From Chelonoidis abingdonii (lineage: Eukaryota > Chordata > Testudines > Testudinidae): a stretch of DNA of 64,000 nt. Where the stretch lies: assembly GCF_003597395.2 (NCBI RefSeq), contig NC_133770.1, forward strand, positions 9,867,572 to 9,931,571. The letters are read 5' to 3'. The position numbers were made by a program, and so were the translations under genes. Shown one piece after another: positions 50,901 to 57,235 of this stretch (position 1 is the stretch's first letter; every line of letters starts with the position of its first letter). The notes under the pieces are model-generated. The model searched no databases, was not told where the DNA came from, and saw nothing but the letters and a program-made list of their open reading frames with translations.

Positions 50901-53900
50901 ATAAATCTTCTACTGCTTCCTTGGCTGGTTCCTTCCTCAGGGCCTTGATGGTTCCTCCTGCCTAATAATCTTTTCAGATCCCTTCTGGCAGAGAACTGGT
51001 TTTCCTGGGCAACTTCCTCCTGTCTGACCCCATGGAGCCCCTGCCCTGGGGCTCTCTGGATCTCCAGCCCCCCTGTTCTGGCTGGGTTGCAGCCTTTGAC
51101 ACCTCCTCCCCCCGTAGCTGGCCCATAGGTGCAGCTGGGGAGGTGATCTCTCCCTTTTTTAACCCTTTATGATATGTCTACATGAGCGTCCCATCCTGGG
51201 GTCAACAGAGTCAGGCTTGCACCACCGTGCTAAAAACAGCTGTGTAAATGCTGTGTCTCAGGCTAGAGCTCAGAGCCTGACACCCACCCCCTTCTTAGGC
51301 TTCAGAGCCACAAGCCACAATGTCTACACAGCTGGTTTTAGTACAGTAGTGCCAGCTTGAGGCTGTTGACCCAGGCTAGGCATCTTGCTGCCATGAGCTG
51401 TGTGGAGATAGCCTTAGTGTCCATTCTCTCGTAGAGTCTATACACCGCATCACAGGGACATTCCCCATCTTTGACTGGGAAGGGGTGATGGCCCCATCCC
51501 TCCCACCTAAAGCCTTTTGGATACTTCAGATCACCCTCATTTTGGTTTTGAAAGGCTGGTAGATCTGAAGGGATCATCTCTAGGGCAGAGGGGGCAGCTC
51601 AGTCTCCATGGCCATAGAGTCCATGGCCTTCGGCTGGGATTACCAACAAGGGCTCAGGATGGCAGCCTTTGTGCTCCACGTCCACACACAAAATCCAAAT
51701 TCCCTCCCCCCAGAGCCTGATCCAAAGCCCACCTGAGCTCCTGTGGTGCTTCAGGGGAGATTGATTCCAGTCAAAGACCTGGTGCTTCCCCTAGCGGAAA
51801 ATGGAGAGGACATCAAGGGACCCAGAATTACTACCCATGAGCCACCCACAGCAACTCAGGTGGAAGTAAAGTTAATGCCAACCAGAAACAAAACATATAA
51901 TGTGTCCACATGGAATTTTTCCAGAACCTTTTTTCATTCTGCAATTTTTTTTTACATTTCAACTTTTTATTCCAATTTGGGATGAAAACAAACATTGAAA
52001 TACTGGAATCTCCCGCAGGTCTGAAATGCCATTTTTCGATCCGTTCTAAAGAACGGTGACCCCATCTAAATGTGGGAGCTAGTGTCAGGTAGGAGGATGC
52101 TGCCAGGAAAGATGCAAGAAATCATACCAGGGAAACATTTCTGTTGTTTTTACCAAACCTAAAAACAATCGGACCTGACAACGATGCCCTTCAAAGAAAT
52201 GCTTCAGAGCTAACCATCCCCTTTCTTCTTCAAATTGAACTTGTAACCAGATTATAACACACAAAGCCAGAGAAATCTTATTGCCCAAGGCACCACAATT
52301 CTCAGCTCCAAGGATCTTGGGATTTTTAGTTCTCTTTGAAGATTGCTATAAAAGCCATTTCCCATCTCCAGTCACAGCAGTGGCACTGAGGATGATGTTC
52401 AAGTGACGGTTGCATTCTGCCGTTGTCACGGGGCTTTAGGTTTTTTTCAATCTTAACAGACTCCAGCTAGTGCTAATGACAATCATGACAAAGGATCGTG
52501 CCCACAGCAGTGTGCCTCAAGGCAGCCTGCCATTACTAAGGTGCACAGGAGGGGCTCCTGTCATCTAGTATTCACTTCACAAACGTTGGCCCATTCCCTT
52601 GTCTACCTGAGCGGAACTCAGTGCAGGACCAGAGAAGTTTTAACACACCCTTGTTCTCCCCAGGGCTGGGTTCCCTGGGTGCTAACAGAGCCTAAATGCT
52701 GCTGAATTCTACACATGGCTGCCCACGGCCCCCAGGAAACCATTCCAGCAACTGGAGATCAGCCACATGTAGCAACATCCCAGCCATGCCCTCTCCTCCA
52801 GACCAGGCCCCCTCTCTGGAGGCCAGGAGGGATGGGTGGCCAGTCCCATCGAAGGAATCGCAGAACAATGCAGCTATAGTATGGAGTGAACCTGGACTGT
52901 CTGCCTGCCTGGTGATGGGAGATGCTGAATTCTTCCACTCCCATCAGCCTCCCTGTCCTGATGAGCCTACAGTCTCACTCAGGCAAGACAAATGAACCTG
53001 GGACAAGACCCAGGGGTATAATACAGGCCACGGCAGGTGTGCGTGTGGGCTCACTGAAGTGGGGAGGGTTTGCTTGGGAAGGTGGCTATGAGTGCGGGAG
53101 AGAGCACCAAGGCCCAGGCCACCACACGAGAGGAAGGAGAGAGGGGCGAAGGCAGCAGTGAGGCAGGGGGAAAAGCGTAGGGAAAATGAGAGTGACCTTG
53201 TCAGCTGTGGGAATAAGCCAGCGTGAAGCACAGTGATGTTTACTTAGGGTCTCTGCTCTCTAGGCTAGACTCCGCTGCCCTGGCTCTGTTGACTTCCCTC
53301 ACTCTGAACTGTGCCCTCCAGGGGCGTGCGCCATCTCGTCTGGAGCACTAAACACTGTTCCAGACTGGTGCTCGCAGAAGGGAAGGTGGTGGCCTTGGGC
53401 TGGCTCAGCTCATGCATTACCCTGATGGTACCATCCATTAGCGAGGGGGATCCTCACTTTGCTACAGGCACTTCACACAGAGCCGATCTTTGTAAGCAGC
53501 AGGCCTATGGCCAGGTAGGTTTGCCAATTATGGTTGGACATATTCCTGGAGATGTAATCACATGACATCATCTTTAATCCAAGATTAATCTTTGCTTCCT
53601 GGAGACTCCAGGCCAATCCTGGAGGGTTGGCAAAGCTAGTCCTGGGAGTGCCTCCTGGAAGGTGCTGAGCATCCCCAGCTCCCATAGACTTCACAGCTCA
53701 ACACTTCGCAGGACTGGGAGCAGGAGTGTCAAATGGAGGGAAACAATGAATGGGCCAGAGAGAGGAGAGAATAGACTAGACTGGAAGGATGGTTCAGGTG
53801 GTTTATACCTGGGTTCAATTTCCTGCTATACCACAGATTCCCTGTACGATCTTGGGCTCATTGAATTCAGTGGGAGTGAGGCCCTAGTCTCTTCACACCT

Positions 53901-55978
53901 CAGTTCCCCATCTGTATAATGGGGGTAATAGCACGATTGTACCTTCCAGGGATGCTCTGAGGATAAAGATAGTGTGGTGTTCAGATACCACAGTTGTGGA
54001 ACCTGAGATAGAAAGATAGGCTCTTGGAGAACACAGCTAACAAAACCACCACTCCCCTTAGCAGGCAGCGCTGTCCCCTTACGCTCTTGTCTCTCTGTTT
54101 CACTGGGCAGGCCAACATGTCAGAGCCGATGTCTCGGCGGATTAGAGGGATCTTCGGGGCTGCAAACTTCTGGGCTATTGTCCTCTACAATGTCCTTGCC
54201 CTCAACAGCCTGGACTTCACACTGCTGGTTGCCAAGAGAATCCTCCTGACAGGTAAAGGTCTTCTGTTCCCCCTGGTGTGGGCCAGCCCCTTTTCTTTGC
54301 ATACAAGAGTCACTACACCAAACTCAAACCACTGACCCCCCCCAGCCTGGCACCCCGACTTAATAGGAAGAGCGTTTGTGGTTAGCTTGTATGCTCCTTG
54401 GGGCAGGGACCATCATTTTTTTTGCTGTGTTTGTACAGGACCTAGCACAGTGCAGCCTTGACCATGGTTTAGACCTGTCAATGCTATTGCAATGGAAACA
54501 ATAATAACAAGGATTTATTTCCCCGCTGCCTCCTTCTTCCATTACAGCTGCTATTCCCATGTGGAGCTGAGATTGTCAGACAGACGGTCTCCTCATCAGC
54601 CTTGTATTTCTAAGAGCTTCTTAGGATCTGTATTGGATCCCTTCTGCTATTAAATCCCATTCGTTGTCTCATGGCCTAATAACTTACCCTGACTGTGTGT
54701 TTCTCACCAAGAGGTGACAGCAGCATGTTGAAACAGCCTGGGCTATAAGTGGCTGACTGAGTGGTGCCCCATCCTGTTCCAGGCTCCGCCATGGGACTGA
54801 CCAGGGCTCAGGAGGGGGATAACGTGTGACCTGGGGGGGTTCAAACTGACAGAAGTCCCTGACAGCTGAGTTCATTGTCAGAATTAGTCGTGTAACTCAT
54901 TGAGAGGTCCTGTTTTAAGAGGCACAGAGCCGAGATCTCTCTTTCTCTGCTATGGAACTCACTGTGGCCTCTAACACTGCCAGCCCCCTGCCCAGTGGAA
55001 TTAAGCCCCTTTACTAGGGACTGCTTGTCCTCTCTATTATTGATATTCTAAATGAGGGCCTGTGACTGAATTCTCCTGTTATCTAGGAAAGAGAGATGGA
55101 GAGTTGGGGTGGAATCTCCAGAGGGCCAGTTCCAGGCCCAGTGTTTATAGAGGGACAGGATGTGAAGAAACATTGCATGGGGCTGGCTCAGAGATATAGT
55201 CTACACTGCCACACTACATTGGCACAGCTGCACTGCTGTAGCGCGTCTAGTGAAGACACATATGCCTATGGGAGAGAGCGCTCTCCCATCAGCATAATTA
55301 CACTCCACCTCAATGAGAAGTGGAAGCTATGTTGATGGGGAATGTGTCCCACCAGTATAGCGAGGCATGGACAGAGCTTTAAGTTGATGTACCTCATGGA
55401 GCTCAGGGAGGGTGGCTTTTTCACACCCCTGAGTGACCTAACTTACATTGACTTACGCAGTCATGTAGAGATGCCCCAAGTGGGATGAAGGAGTCCGTCT
55501 GAGCTTGGGGAGCTGAGAAAGTCTTTCCACGGGATGCAAAGCTGGGAGGGCCTCATGGTTTATAGAAGACCATGCTACTTTGGCAGATCTGGACCCATCC
55601 CTGGAGAACTCCGCCCCAGTGGATGAGTGCAGATGGGGTCAAATCCAAAGCCCATGGAAGTCGATGGAAAGACTGCCATGGATCGCCATGGGCTGTGGCT
55701 CATGCACAGACATGGTTCCCTGTGTTTATCATCTCTCAGGACCTGCCCCATACTGAGCAAGGATGCTGAGTTGCATTCAGACCAGCTTTGGAGAAGAACC
55801 TCACCCTTTTCATGAGCACCCAAGCCAAGCTGACTGTCTGTCCCTCTGACTCGCAGGTTTCCCACTGAGCACCTTGTCCATCTGGTTCATCACCTACTGC
55901 GGAGTGCAGCTGATCAAGGAGAGGGAGCGCCTCCTGGCAATAGAAGAAGAGAAACGAGACAAAGAAAAGGCAGCATAG
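23841..55978 (+). CDS. HHATL: HHATL, hedgehog acyltransferase-like protein, complete in 11 coding exons
   Basis: Multi-pass membrane protein of the MBOAT family, the GUP1/HHATL branch. Joined coding exons are 23841-23946, 26783-26850, 27433-27546, 29246-29440, 31155-31364, 44948-45119, 46812-46956, 48035-48070, 50015-50216, 54111-54252 and 55857-55978. They sum to 1512 nt: 503 residues plus TAG. All introns are GT-AG and all phases agree. Visible landmarks are the N-terminal hydrophobic segment, [14 protein letters not shown] (exon 5), [11 protein letters not shown] (exon 6), [14 protein letters not shown] (exon 7), [12 protein letters not shown] (exons 8-9) and a charged C-terminal tail rich in Glu and Lys. 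Known for the family: mammalian HHATL lies in ER/sarcoplasmic reticulum of heart and skeletal muscle, and is reported to oppose N-terminal palmitoylation of Sonic hedgehog. The FDRG aspartate (Asp340) is kept, but the position of the HHAT catalytic His is Leu380. I infer that it does not acylate. The gene spans about 32 kb because of repeat-filled introns. Confidence 0.97.
23947..26782. other. HHATL intron 1
   Basis: A 2.8-kb intron. It contains the LTR at 24930-25793 and otherwise no recognisable gene. Confidence 0.85.
24930..25793 (-). mobile_element. Solo LTR, sister of the 20179-21104 element
   Basis: TG...CA unit of 864 bp from TGTCAAGGTTCCTTCCCC to TATAGTTATGACA. The flanks AGGGA and AGCGG match at only 3 of 5 positions, so the duplication is decayed or was altered. 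On the minus strand TATAAAGGG lies close to the start, as expected for an LTR promoter. Confidence 0.75.
26783..26850 (+). CDS. HHATL: HHATL coding exon 2
   Basis: The acceptor CTCTTTTGCAG ends at 26782 and the donor GTAAGT starts at 26851. The 68-nt exon completes the split Asp codon and reads [20 protein letters not shown], then KM. This matches the conserved RKAFR...RPGW.Y.GRKM block of HHATL. It ends in phase 0. Confidence 0.95.
27433..27546 (+). CDS. HHATL: HHATL coding exon 3
   Basis: A 114-nt exon between acceptor TGACAG (ends 27432) and donor GTGAGC (27547). It encodes [16 protein letters not shown] and the membrane segment [17 protein letters not shown], ending MVAPQ. It is highly conserved with mammalian HHATL and in phase 0 at both ends. 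Confidence 0.96.
27752..28012. mobile_element. hAT-like MITE in HHATL intron 3
   Basis: Starts CAGGGCTTGTTTACC and ends TAGTTTAGGCCAGGCCTAAG. The interior AGCACTTCAGTGTAGACACT and CTAGCACTGTCTACATAGGG link it to the family of 36484-36768, in opposite orientation. No clear target duplication. Confidence 0.7.
28530..28790 (+). mobile_element. tRNA-derived SINE in HHATL intron 3
   Basis: GTCCAGTGGTTAGCGTACTA, then CCTGCGACTCAGGAGACC, then CTCTGTGGCTCCGTTCCCCA and ATTAAAGATTGTGAGGTGCC. An internal piece (about 28600-28680) is a separate TGCCTAACTCCCATTGATTG hairpin-type repeat. Confidence 0.75.
28905..29030 (+). repeat. CR1 ORF2 fragment
   Basis: CCTGGGAGTCCTGCTAGATG followed by TCAGCTGAACACGAGCTCCC, a piece of CR1 reverse transcriptase also seen at 58245-58300. 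Very short. Confidence 0.6.
29246..29440 (+). CDS. HHATL: HHATL coding exon 4
   Basis: A 195-nt exon after acceptor TTTTCTCACAG, ending in TGGCAG before donor GTACGT at 29441. It encodes 65 residues with two hydrophobic segments ([16 protein letters not shown] and [18 protein letters not shown]) and ends [10 protein letters not shown]. This is one of the less conserved parts of the family. The start at 29246, rather than 29251, is chosen because HRSVVY aligns with the LRSWMY of mammals and keeps phase 0. Confidence 0.93.
29575..29720 (+). repeat. MIR-like SINE in HHATL intron 4
   Basis: AGAACTCTTGGGTTCTATTC, then TCTTAGCCTGTCTGTGCCTC. Core-SINE order. A second, similar SINE follows at about 29960-30170 (GGGCTCTGGACTGGGACTCA), ending TATGGAAGAGCTGGATATTA. 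Confidence 0.65.
29745..29925 (-). mobile_element. tRNA-derived SINE in HHATL intron 4
   Basis: Minus strand: GATAGCTCAGTGGTTTGAGC (A box), then GGGTTGTGAGTTCAGTCC (B box), then the CR1-like tail GTCCCTTCCAGCTCTATGAG. Same family as 21660-21828. Confidence 0.85.
30735..31020 (+). mobile_element. CR1 LINE 3' end in HHATL intron 4
   Basis: TTGACCACTGGAATAACTTA, later TATACAGGAGGTTAGACTAG and TCTTAAAATCTATGCAGC. It ends about 135 bp before exon 5. Confidence 0.8.
31155..31364 (+). CDS. HHATL: HHATL coding exon 5
   Basis: A 210-nt exon after acceptor ATTTTGTTTAG, with donor GTACTA at 31365. Its 70 residues begin [20 protein letters not shown] and contain [20 protein letters not shown], the best conserved MBOAT-type membrane block of HHATL. 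It ends RFYSQ. The donor is weaker than the others. It opens the very long intron 5 (31365-44947). Confidence 0.96.
31557..31630 (-). repeat. CR1 or SINE tail
   Basis: AGAATCATAGAAGATTAGGG and CAGGAGGTCATCTAGTCCAA are the reverse complement of the CR1 3' tail. Confidence 0.8.
31679..31765. repeat. 31-bp tandem repeat, about 2.8 copies
   Basis: Units starting CAAGCCCAGAGGTG at 31679, 31710 and 31741, each followed by GGGGCTATGAACTG except the last. The period is exactly 31 bp. Confidence 0.85.
31940..32130 (+). repeat. MIR-like SINE
   Basis: TCATTGGACTAGGATCTTGG, then TTCCTGGCTTTGCCACTGAC and TTCAAAATGGGGATGATAAT, ending GAGGTACTATGGGAGCCAGA. Confidence 0.7.
32400..33250 (+). mobile_element. 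CR1 LINE, 5'-truncated, with ORF2 C-terminal coding relic
   Basis: The open frame at 32650-33162 (170 residues from its first Met) is the C-terminal part of CR1 ORF2. It reads [40 protein letters not shown], and [20 protein letters not shown] near the end. It lies downstream of the reverse-transcriptase catalytic core, which is missing with the rest of the 5' part, and an in-frame stop precedes the Met (GAGTTGACAG near 32610). After the ORF stop comes the CR1 3' tail (GGGGGTTGGACTAGATGACC) and ATTCTATGATTCTATGA at about 33233-33249. The intact frame and canonical tail suggest a fairly young but immobile copy. It has the same orientation as HHATL. Confidence 0.93.
33323..33420 (-). repeat. Penelope-like element 3' tail fragment
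   Basis: GAGACAAGGTGGGGGAGGTA, then TATCTTTTACTGGACCAACT and GAGAGAGACAAGCTTTCGAG. This block is common in turtle genomes and, in reverse complement, resembles Penelope-like 3' ends. The assignment is from memory of the family. Confidence 0.55.
33421..35529. other. Intron 5 sequence, AT-richer
   Basis: No named repeat or exon seen. Confidence 0.5.
35530..35700 (-). mobile_element. CR1 LINE 3' end
   Basis: AGATCATCTAGTCCGACCTC and CTGCATAGCAAAAGGCATAG correspond to the reverse complement of the CR1 tail, followed by CAGTGCTTCCTGCACTAAGC. Confidence 0.8.
36158..36379. mobile_element. Decayed hAT-like MITE
   Basis: Ends CAGGAGCGGCCTCAG and AGGCCTGCTCCTG are imperfect inverted repeats. Flanks CTTCTGGC and ACTCTGCC agree at 5 of 8. 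It contains TTTTGCCGGCCAAGG, a block seen in related form in the 62429 and 11183 elements. A MIR-like fragment (AGCCTCTCTGGTTCCCAGTT) follows to about 36470. Confidence 0.6.
36484..36768. mobile_element. hAT-like MITE with good terminal inverted repeats
   Basis: CAGGCTTGGTCTACACT on the left and AGTGTAGACAAGCCCTTG on the right. The interior has GGTCAGCATAACTGCGTCGC and GCTGTGCTGCTATAGCATTG. Related to 27752-28012 and 55196-55477. No target duplication is visible. Confidence 0.8.
37590..37715 (+). repeat. L2/MIR-type retroposon tail
   Basis: TGTCTGTACAGCGCCTAGCA, then CAATGGGACTCTGACCCTGT, ending in an AATAACAACAACAATAGC tract. A second copy follows at about 37990-38115 (TTTGTACAGCACCCAGCACA). 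Confidence 0.6.
38395..38510 (-). repeat. CR1 LINE 3' tail
   Basis: GGACGAATGATCCATCTAGC, then CCTGTATCCTGTCTCTGACA: the reverse complement of the GTCTGAC...GGATAC CR1 tail. Confidence 0.7.
39500..39655 (+). mobile_element. CR1 LINE 3' tail
   Basis: GGAGTGGGTGGGTGAGATTC, then GGAGGTCAGACTAGATGATC, then AAAGTCTATGAGTCTATG. Same subfamily as 19300-19715. Confidence 0.85.
39826..40707. repeat. Two direct copies of a 100-bp unit about 770 bp apart
   Basis: Unit 1 (39826-39930) and unit 2 (40598-40707) share, in order, CCCATCATGGAG.CAGGCACC, CAATAAGGAAAACA.GCC and AGAGATGAGGAGGC. The sequence between them has short GTCAGAG-type repeats. They may be parts of one larger unnamed element. Confidence 0.75.
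40925..41518. repeat. 199-bp inverted repeat with a 196-bp spacer
   Basis: The left arm 40925-41123 and the reverse complement of the right arm 41320-41518 are both 199 bp and differ at about 7 positions by eye (about 96% identical); the inner half is exact. The outer ends are GGCAACCCTAGC and GCTAGGGTTGCC, the TIR type seen at 17250; the inner ends are at GAGCTC. The spacer repeats C-rich motifs of the arms. The long overlapping frames on opposite strands here are artefacts of this symmetry. Confidence 0.9.
41511..42160. repeat. GGGTTGCCA-type repeat followed by C-rich degenerate tract
   Basis: GGGTTGCCAGGCATCCAGTT starts a copy related to the 17250 family. From about 41920 to 42135 there is a C-rich degenerate tandem tract with CCCCAGCCC, CTCCTGCACTCCAAACCCC and CTCCCGCACTCTAAACCCC. 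The apparent proteins are low-complexity Pro-rich and not credible. Confidence 0.65.
42161..43727. other. Intron 5 sequence with one SINE
   Basis: A minus-strand SINE lies at about 42515-42720 (GGGGAAACTGAGGCACAGAG, then CCTAATCACTGCACCAT). The rest shows nothing I can name. Confidence 0.55.
43728..44799 (-). mobile_element. Penelope-like element, 5' part inverted, with GIY-YIG relic
   Basis: Two abutting pieces in opposite orientation. 43728-44106 is the element's 3' end on the minus strand, running to the outer end TATCAGAGGGCTAGCCGTGT. 44107-44799 is the upstream part on the + strand. The latter encodes broken remnants: a spacer-region frame (44149-44442, with [19 protein letters not shown]) and a separate frame with a GIY-YIG endonuclease-like core (44511-44720, [18 protein letters not shown], then [15 protein letters not shown]), which is the C-terminal domain typical of Penelope-like elements. 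No reverse-transcriptase core remains. The two pieces meet in element coordinates at CTGCAG.AGCTACAA, which occurs in both. Confidence 0.88.
44511..44720 (+). pseudogene. GIY-YIG endonuclease-like fragment of the Penelope-like element
   Basis: A 69-residue frame with two Cys (CQQC), the [12 protein letters not shown] motif and a following HKSDI, the arrangement of the Penelope-like C-terminal endonuclease. The upstream part of the same polyprotein (44149-44442) is in a different frame after stops, and the frame ends at a TAG after FPGH. It is a dead relic. Confidence 0.85.
44948..45119 (+). CDS. HHATL: HHATL coding exon 6
   Basis: A 172-nt exon that begins GTAAGC directly after an acceptor ending CCAATAG at 44947; that string resembles a donor, but here it codes VS. 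It reads [20 protein letters not shown], then a membrane segment with [14 protein letters not shown], and ends SDWAL in phase 1. The donor is GTGAGT at 45120. Confidence 0.94.
45120..46811. other. HHATL intron 6
   Basis: 1.7 kb. It contains a short CTCCCATTGATCTCAGTGGG hairpin-type repeat near 45362 and otherwise no named feature. Confidence 0.8.
46812..46956 (+). CDS. HHATL: HHATL coding exon 7
   Basis: A 145-nt exon after acceptor CACCATACAG. It completes an Ala codon and reads [40 protein letters not shown] and MLYVFAE, with phase 2 at the donor GTGAGT (46957). It is nearly identical to mammalian HHATL over most of its length, which makes it one of the strongest recognition points for the gene. 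Confidence 0.97.
47172..47258. repeat. Hairpin repeat in HHATL intron 7
   Basis: CCCAGATCCTCAGCTGGTGT and ACACCAGCTGAGGATCTGG at either end form an inverted repeat of about 19 bp around a 48-bp loop. It resembles the small DATE-like palindromic repeats dispersed in turtles; the family name is uncertain. Confidence 0.75.
47259..48034. other. HHATL intron 7, remainder
   Basis: Unique-looking; includes TTACACCAGTGTAAAATAGG near 47913. No exon beyond 46956 until the 36-nt exon 8. Confidence 0.6.
48035..48070 (+). CDS. HHATL: HHATL coding exon 8, 36-nt micro-exon
   Basis: A 36-nt exon after acceptor TGTATTTTAG with strong donor GTAAGT at 48071. It is in phase 2 on both sides and encodes [11 protein letters not shown] between split Thr and Lys codons. 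It carries the FDRG aspartate (Asp340), which corresponds to the HHAT active-site Asp. It is too short for an ORF scan and was found by extending the family alignment between exons 7 and 9. Confidence 0.96.
48588..49010. mobile_element. Non-autonomous DNA repeat with GGTTGCAAAC end, copy 2
   Basis: Matches 17250-17602 in the same orientation: TAGTAATATTTAAAAACTAG, CAGCAGGAGTGCCGGAACC, then near the right end AGTAGATCTGACTGGACACT and CCGGGCAC. The interior is C-rich, as in copy 1. It lies in HHATL intron 8. Confidence 0.75.
49520..49660 (-). repeat. SINE in HHATL intron 8
   Basis: CCCCATTTTACAGATGGGGA then AACCGAGGCAGAGAGG and ACTTGCCCAAGG, the reverse complement of the SINE core. Confidence 0.75.
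50015..50216 (+). CDS. HHATL: HHATL coding exon 9, with the His-to-Leu active-site position
   Basis: A 202-nt exon after acceptor ATTGACCCCTAG with donor GTAAGA at 50217. It encodes [20 protein letters not shown] and the membrane segment [20 protein letters not shown], then [20 protein letters not shown], ending GSME. Codon 380 (50106-50108, CTG) is Leu. Active HHAT and other MBOATs have the catalytic His in this W-H-G context. Confidence 0.97.
50217..51170. other. HHATL intron 9, first part
   Basis: About 50405-51120 has the look of a dispersed repeat (CTGCCTCGGTTTTCCTTAG, then CAGAAACACAAAGGCAAAG), but I cannot name it or find its ends. Confidence 0.4.
51171..51414. mobile_element. Decayed hAT-like MITE in intron 9
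   Basis: Left end GATATGTCTACATGAGCG and right end CTGTGTGGAGATAGCC are imperfect inverted repeats of the GTCTACACT class; ACACAGCTGGTTTTAGTACA lies inside. Confidence 0.55.
51415..53515. other. HHATL intron 9, middle
   Basis: No recognised gene or named repeat. The minus-strand frame at 52944-53231 has no family resemblance. Confidence 0.45.
53516..53638. mobile_element. TA-flanked MITE, second family
   Basis: TA at both borders (53516-53517 and 53637-53638). Inner ends TTTGCCAATTATGGTTGGA and GGAGGGTTGGCAAAG are imperfect inverted repeats, and TCTTTAATCCAAGATTAATC forms a central palindrome. Tc1/mariner-like by its TA target. Confidence 0.75.
53760..54000 (+). repeat. SINE ending about 110 bp before exon 10
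   Basis: ACCTGGGTTCAATTTCCTGC, then CACCTCAGTTCCCCATCTGT and ATAATGGGGGTAATAGCACG, ending TGTTCAGATACCACAG. Confidence 0.75.
54111..54252 (+). CDS. HHATL: HHATL coding exon 10
   Basis: A 142-nt exon after acceptor CACTGGGCAG with donor GTAAAG at 54253. It encodes [20 protein letters not shown], then [20 protein letters not shown] and AKRILLT, ending in phase 1. It matches the conserved SEQMSRR...FGAMNFW block of mammalian HHATL. Confidence 0.96.
54390..54525 (+). repeat. L2/MIR-type tail in intron 10
   Basis: CTCCTTGGGGCAGGGACCAT, then TTTGTACAGGACCTAGCACA, then an ATAATAACAAGG tract. Confidence 0.65.
55196..55477. mobile_element. Decayed hAT-like MITE in intron 10
   Basis: ATAGTCTACACTGCC on the left and CATGTAGAGATGCCCC on the right; GCACAGCTGCACTGCTGTAG and TTTCACACCCCTGAGTGACC inside match the 36484 family. 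Confidence 0.65.
55857..55978 (+). CDS. HHATL: HHATL coding exon 11 and stop
   Basis: After acceptor GACTCGCAG, the last 122 coding nt read [20 protein letters not shown] and the charged tail [20 protein letters not shown], then TAG (55976-55978). The tail is a short coiled-coil-like Glu/Lys stretch, as in mammals. The 3' UTR continues beyond. The first exact AATAAA on this strand is at 56841-56846, but a CR1 piece and a MITE lie in between, so the true poly(A) site is uncertain. Confidence 0.96.
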
Positions 55979-56214
55979 AGATGAGAAGAGGATTGGCCCA
56001 GATAGCTCAGCGGCAGCATCACTTCCTCCAGGCCATCCAAGCCTAGAACCCTGAAATGGGGCTCTCCAACTTTATTTTCAGTCAAGCTACTGTATCTCAC
56101 CCATGTACAAACCACCTGTAATACAAATCTTCTAGCTTAAAGAAAGATTGTCCATAAGACTTTAATAGGCTTTTAATATGCTAAGAACATATGGCAGGCT
56201 AAGTTATGTTAGAT
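55979..56214 (+). other. HHATL: HHATL 3' UTR, proximal part
   Basis: Non-repetitive sequence directly after the stop codon, up to the first recognisable CR1 fragment. It contains no AATAAA; an AATACA variant lies near 56121. It is inferred to be 3' UTR from its position only. Confidence 0.6.
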
Positions 56215-56480
56215 CCATTTAATAGATTCTAAGACCTGGTCATCTAGTCTGACCTTCTGCATAACACCCACTGATCGCAGCATCTCAAGCCCATAACTTC
56301 TAGTTGAGATAAAGCATTCAGTCCTTTTGCAAGACACACTCGGTGTTTCAGAAGAAGGCATTTCCCCTATAATGCACCGGGCTGATTGTTCTCCCCATAG
56401 GAAGGGAAGGATTCCTTCCTGTTCCCAAGAAGAGAGGAGCATCTTATACACTGAAGCATGCAGTTTGGCTACTATGTTCT
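56215..56480 (-). mobile_element. CR1 LINE 3' end
   Basis: GGTCATCTAGTCTGACCTTC and CATAACTTCTAGTTGAGATA are the reverse complement of a CR1 3' part. It lies within or just beyond the HHATL 3' UTR. Confidence 0.75.
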
Positions 56481-56587
56481 TATCCTATCTAACTATAGAT
56501 TCATGGTAGGGATCCAAAAATTACCCAGCCCTTCACTAATGCATTCTGGGTGCTATGCATATGTTTCAATCTAATCTCTGTATAACA

Positions 56588-56717
56588 TAGGGTGACCAGA
56601 TGTCCCGATTTTATAGGGACAGTCCCAATTTTTGGGTCTTTTTCTTATATAGGCTCCTATTACCCCCCACCCCGCATCCCCGTCCTGATTTTTCACATTT
56701 GCTGTCTGGTCAACCTA
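56588..56717. mobile_element. TA-flanked palindromic MITE, copy 2
   Basis: TA at 56588-56589 and 56716-56717, with ends GGGTGACCAGATGTCCCG and GTCTGGTCAACC. Opposite orientation to the copy at 14525-14647; they share TATAGGGACAGTCCC and GGCTCCTA. Confidence 0.85.
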
Positions 56718-56859
56718 GTGTAACAACAGAGGCCAACCTAAAATCTATATAAAAAGCTCCAAATTTAAAGCCCCCCCAAATGATTAGGACTGGAGAAAAT
56801 GCTTGACAGTGACAGAGAGCTCAGCCTTCAGCTTGTAAGAAATAAAACAGAGGTGACTT

Positions 56860-57235
56860 GATTGCGGTATATAAGGACCTTCAAGGGAAGAAAATACCAA
56901 GGACTACTTGTCTTTTTAATCTAGCAGAGAAAGGCATAACAAGAACAAATTCGAGTTGGAAATTAGGCACAAATTTTAAACAGTGAAGGTGATTAACCAT
57001 TAGAACAAATTCCCAAAGGAAATACAGAGACAGGATGGGAAGAAACATTGCAGGAATTCTCCATCTCTTGATGTCTTCAGATCAAGATGCCTGTCTGGAA
57101 GGTATGCATTAATCAAAATCAAGTTATTGGGCTCAATACAAGGATAACAGGGTAAAATTGAGGGATTAGTGTGCTATACAGGAGGTCAGACTAATGGTGC
57201 CTTCTGCCCTTAAATTCTATGACTCTGCAAATGAA
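56860..57235 (+). mobile_element. CR1 LINE 3' end
   Basis: GTATATAAGGACCTTCAAGG, then GTGAAGGTGATTAACCATTA, then TATACAGGAGGTCAGACTAA and AAATTCTATGACTCTG. Decayed. Confidence 0.8.
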
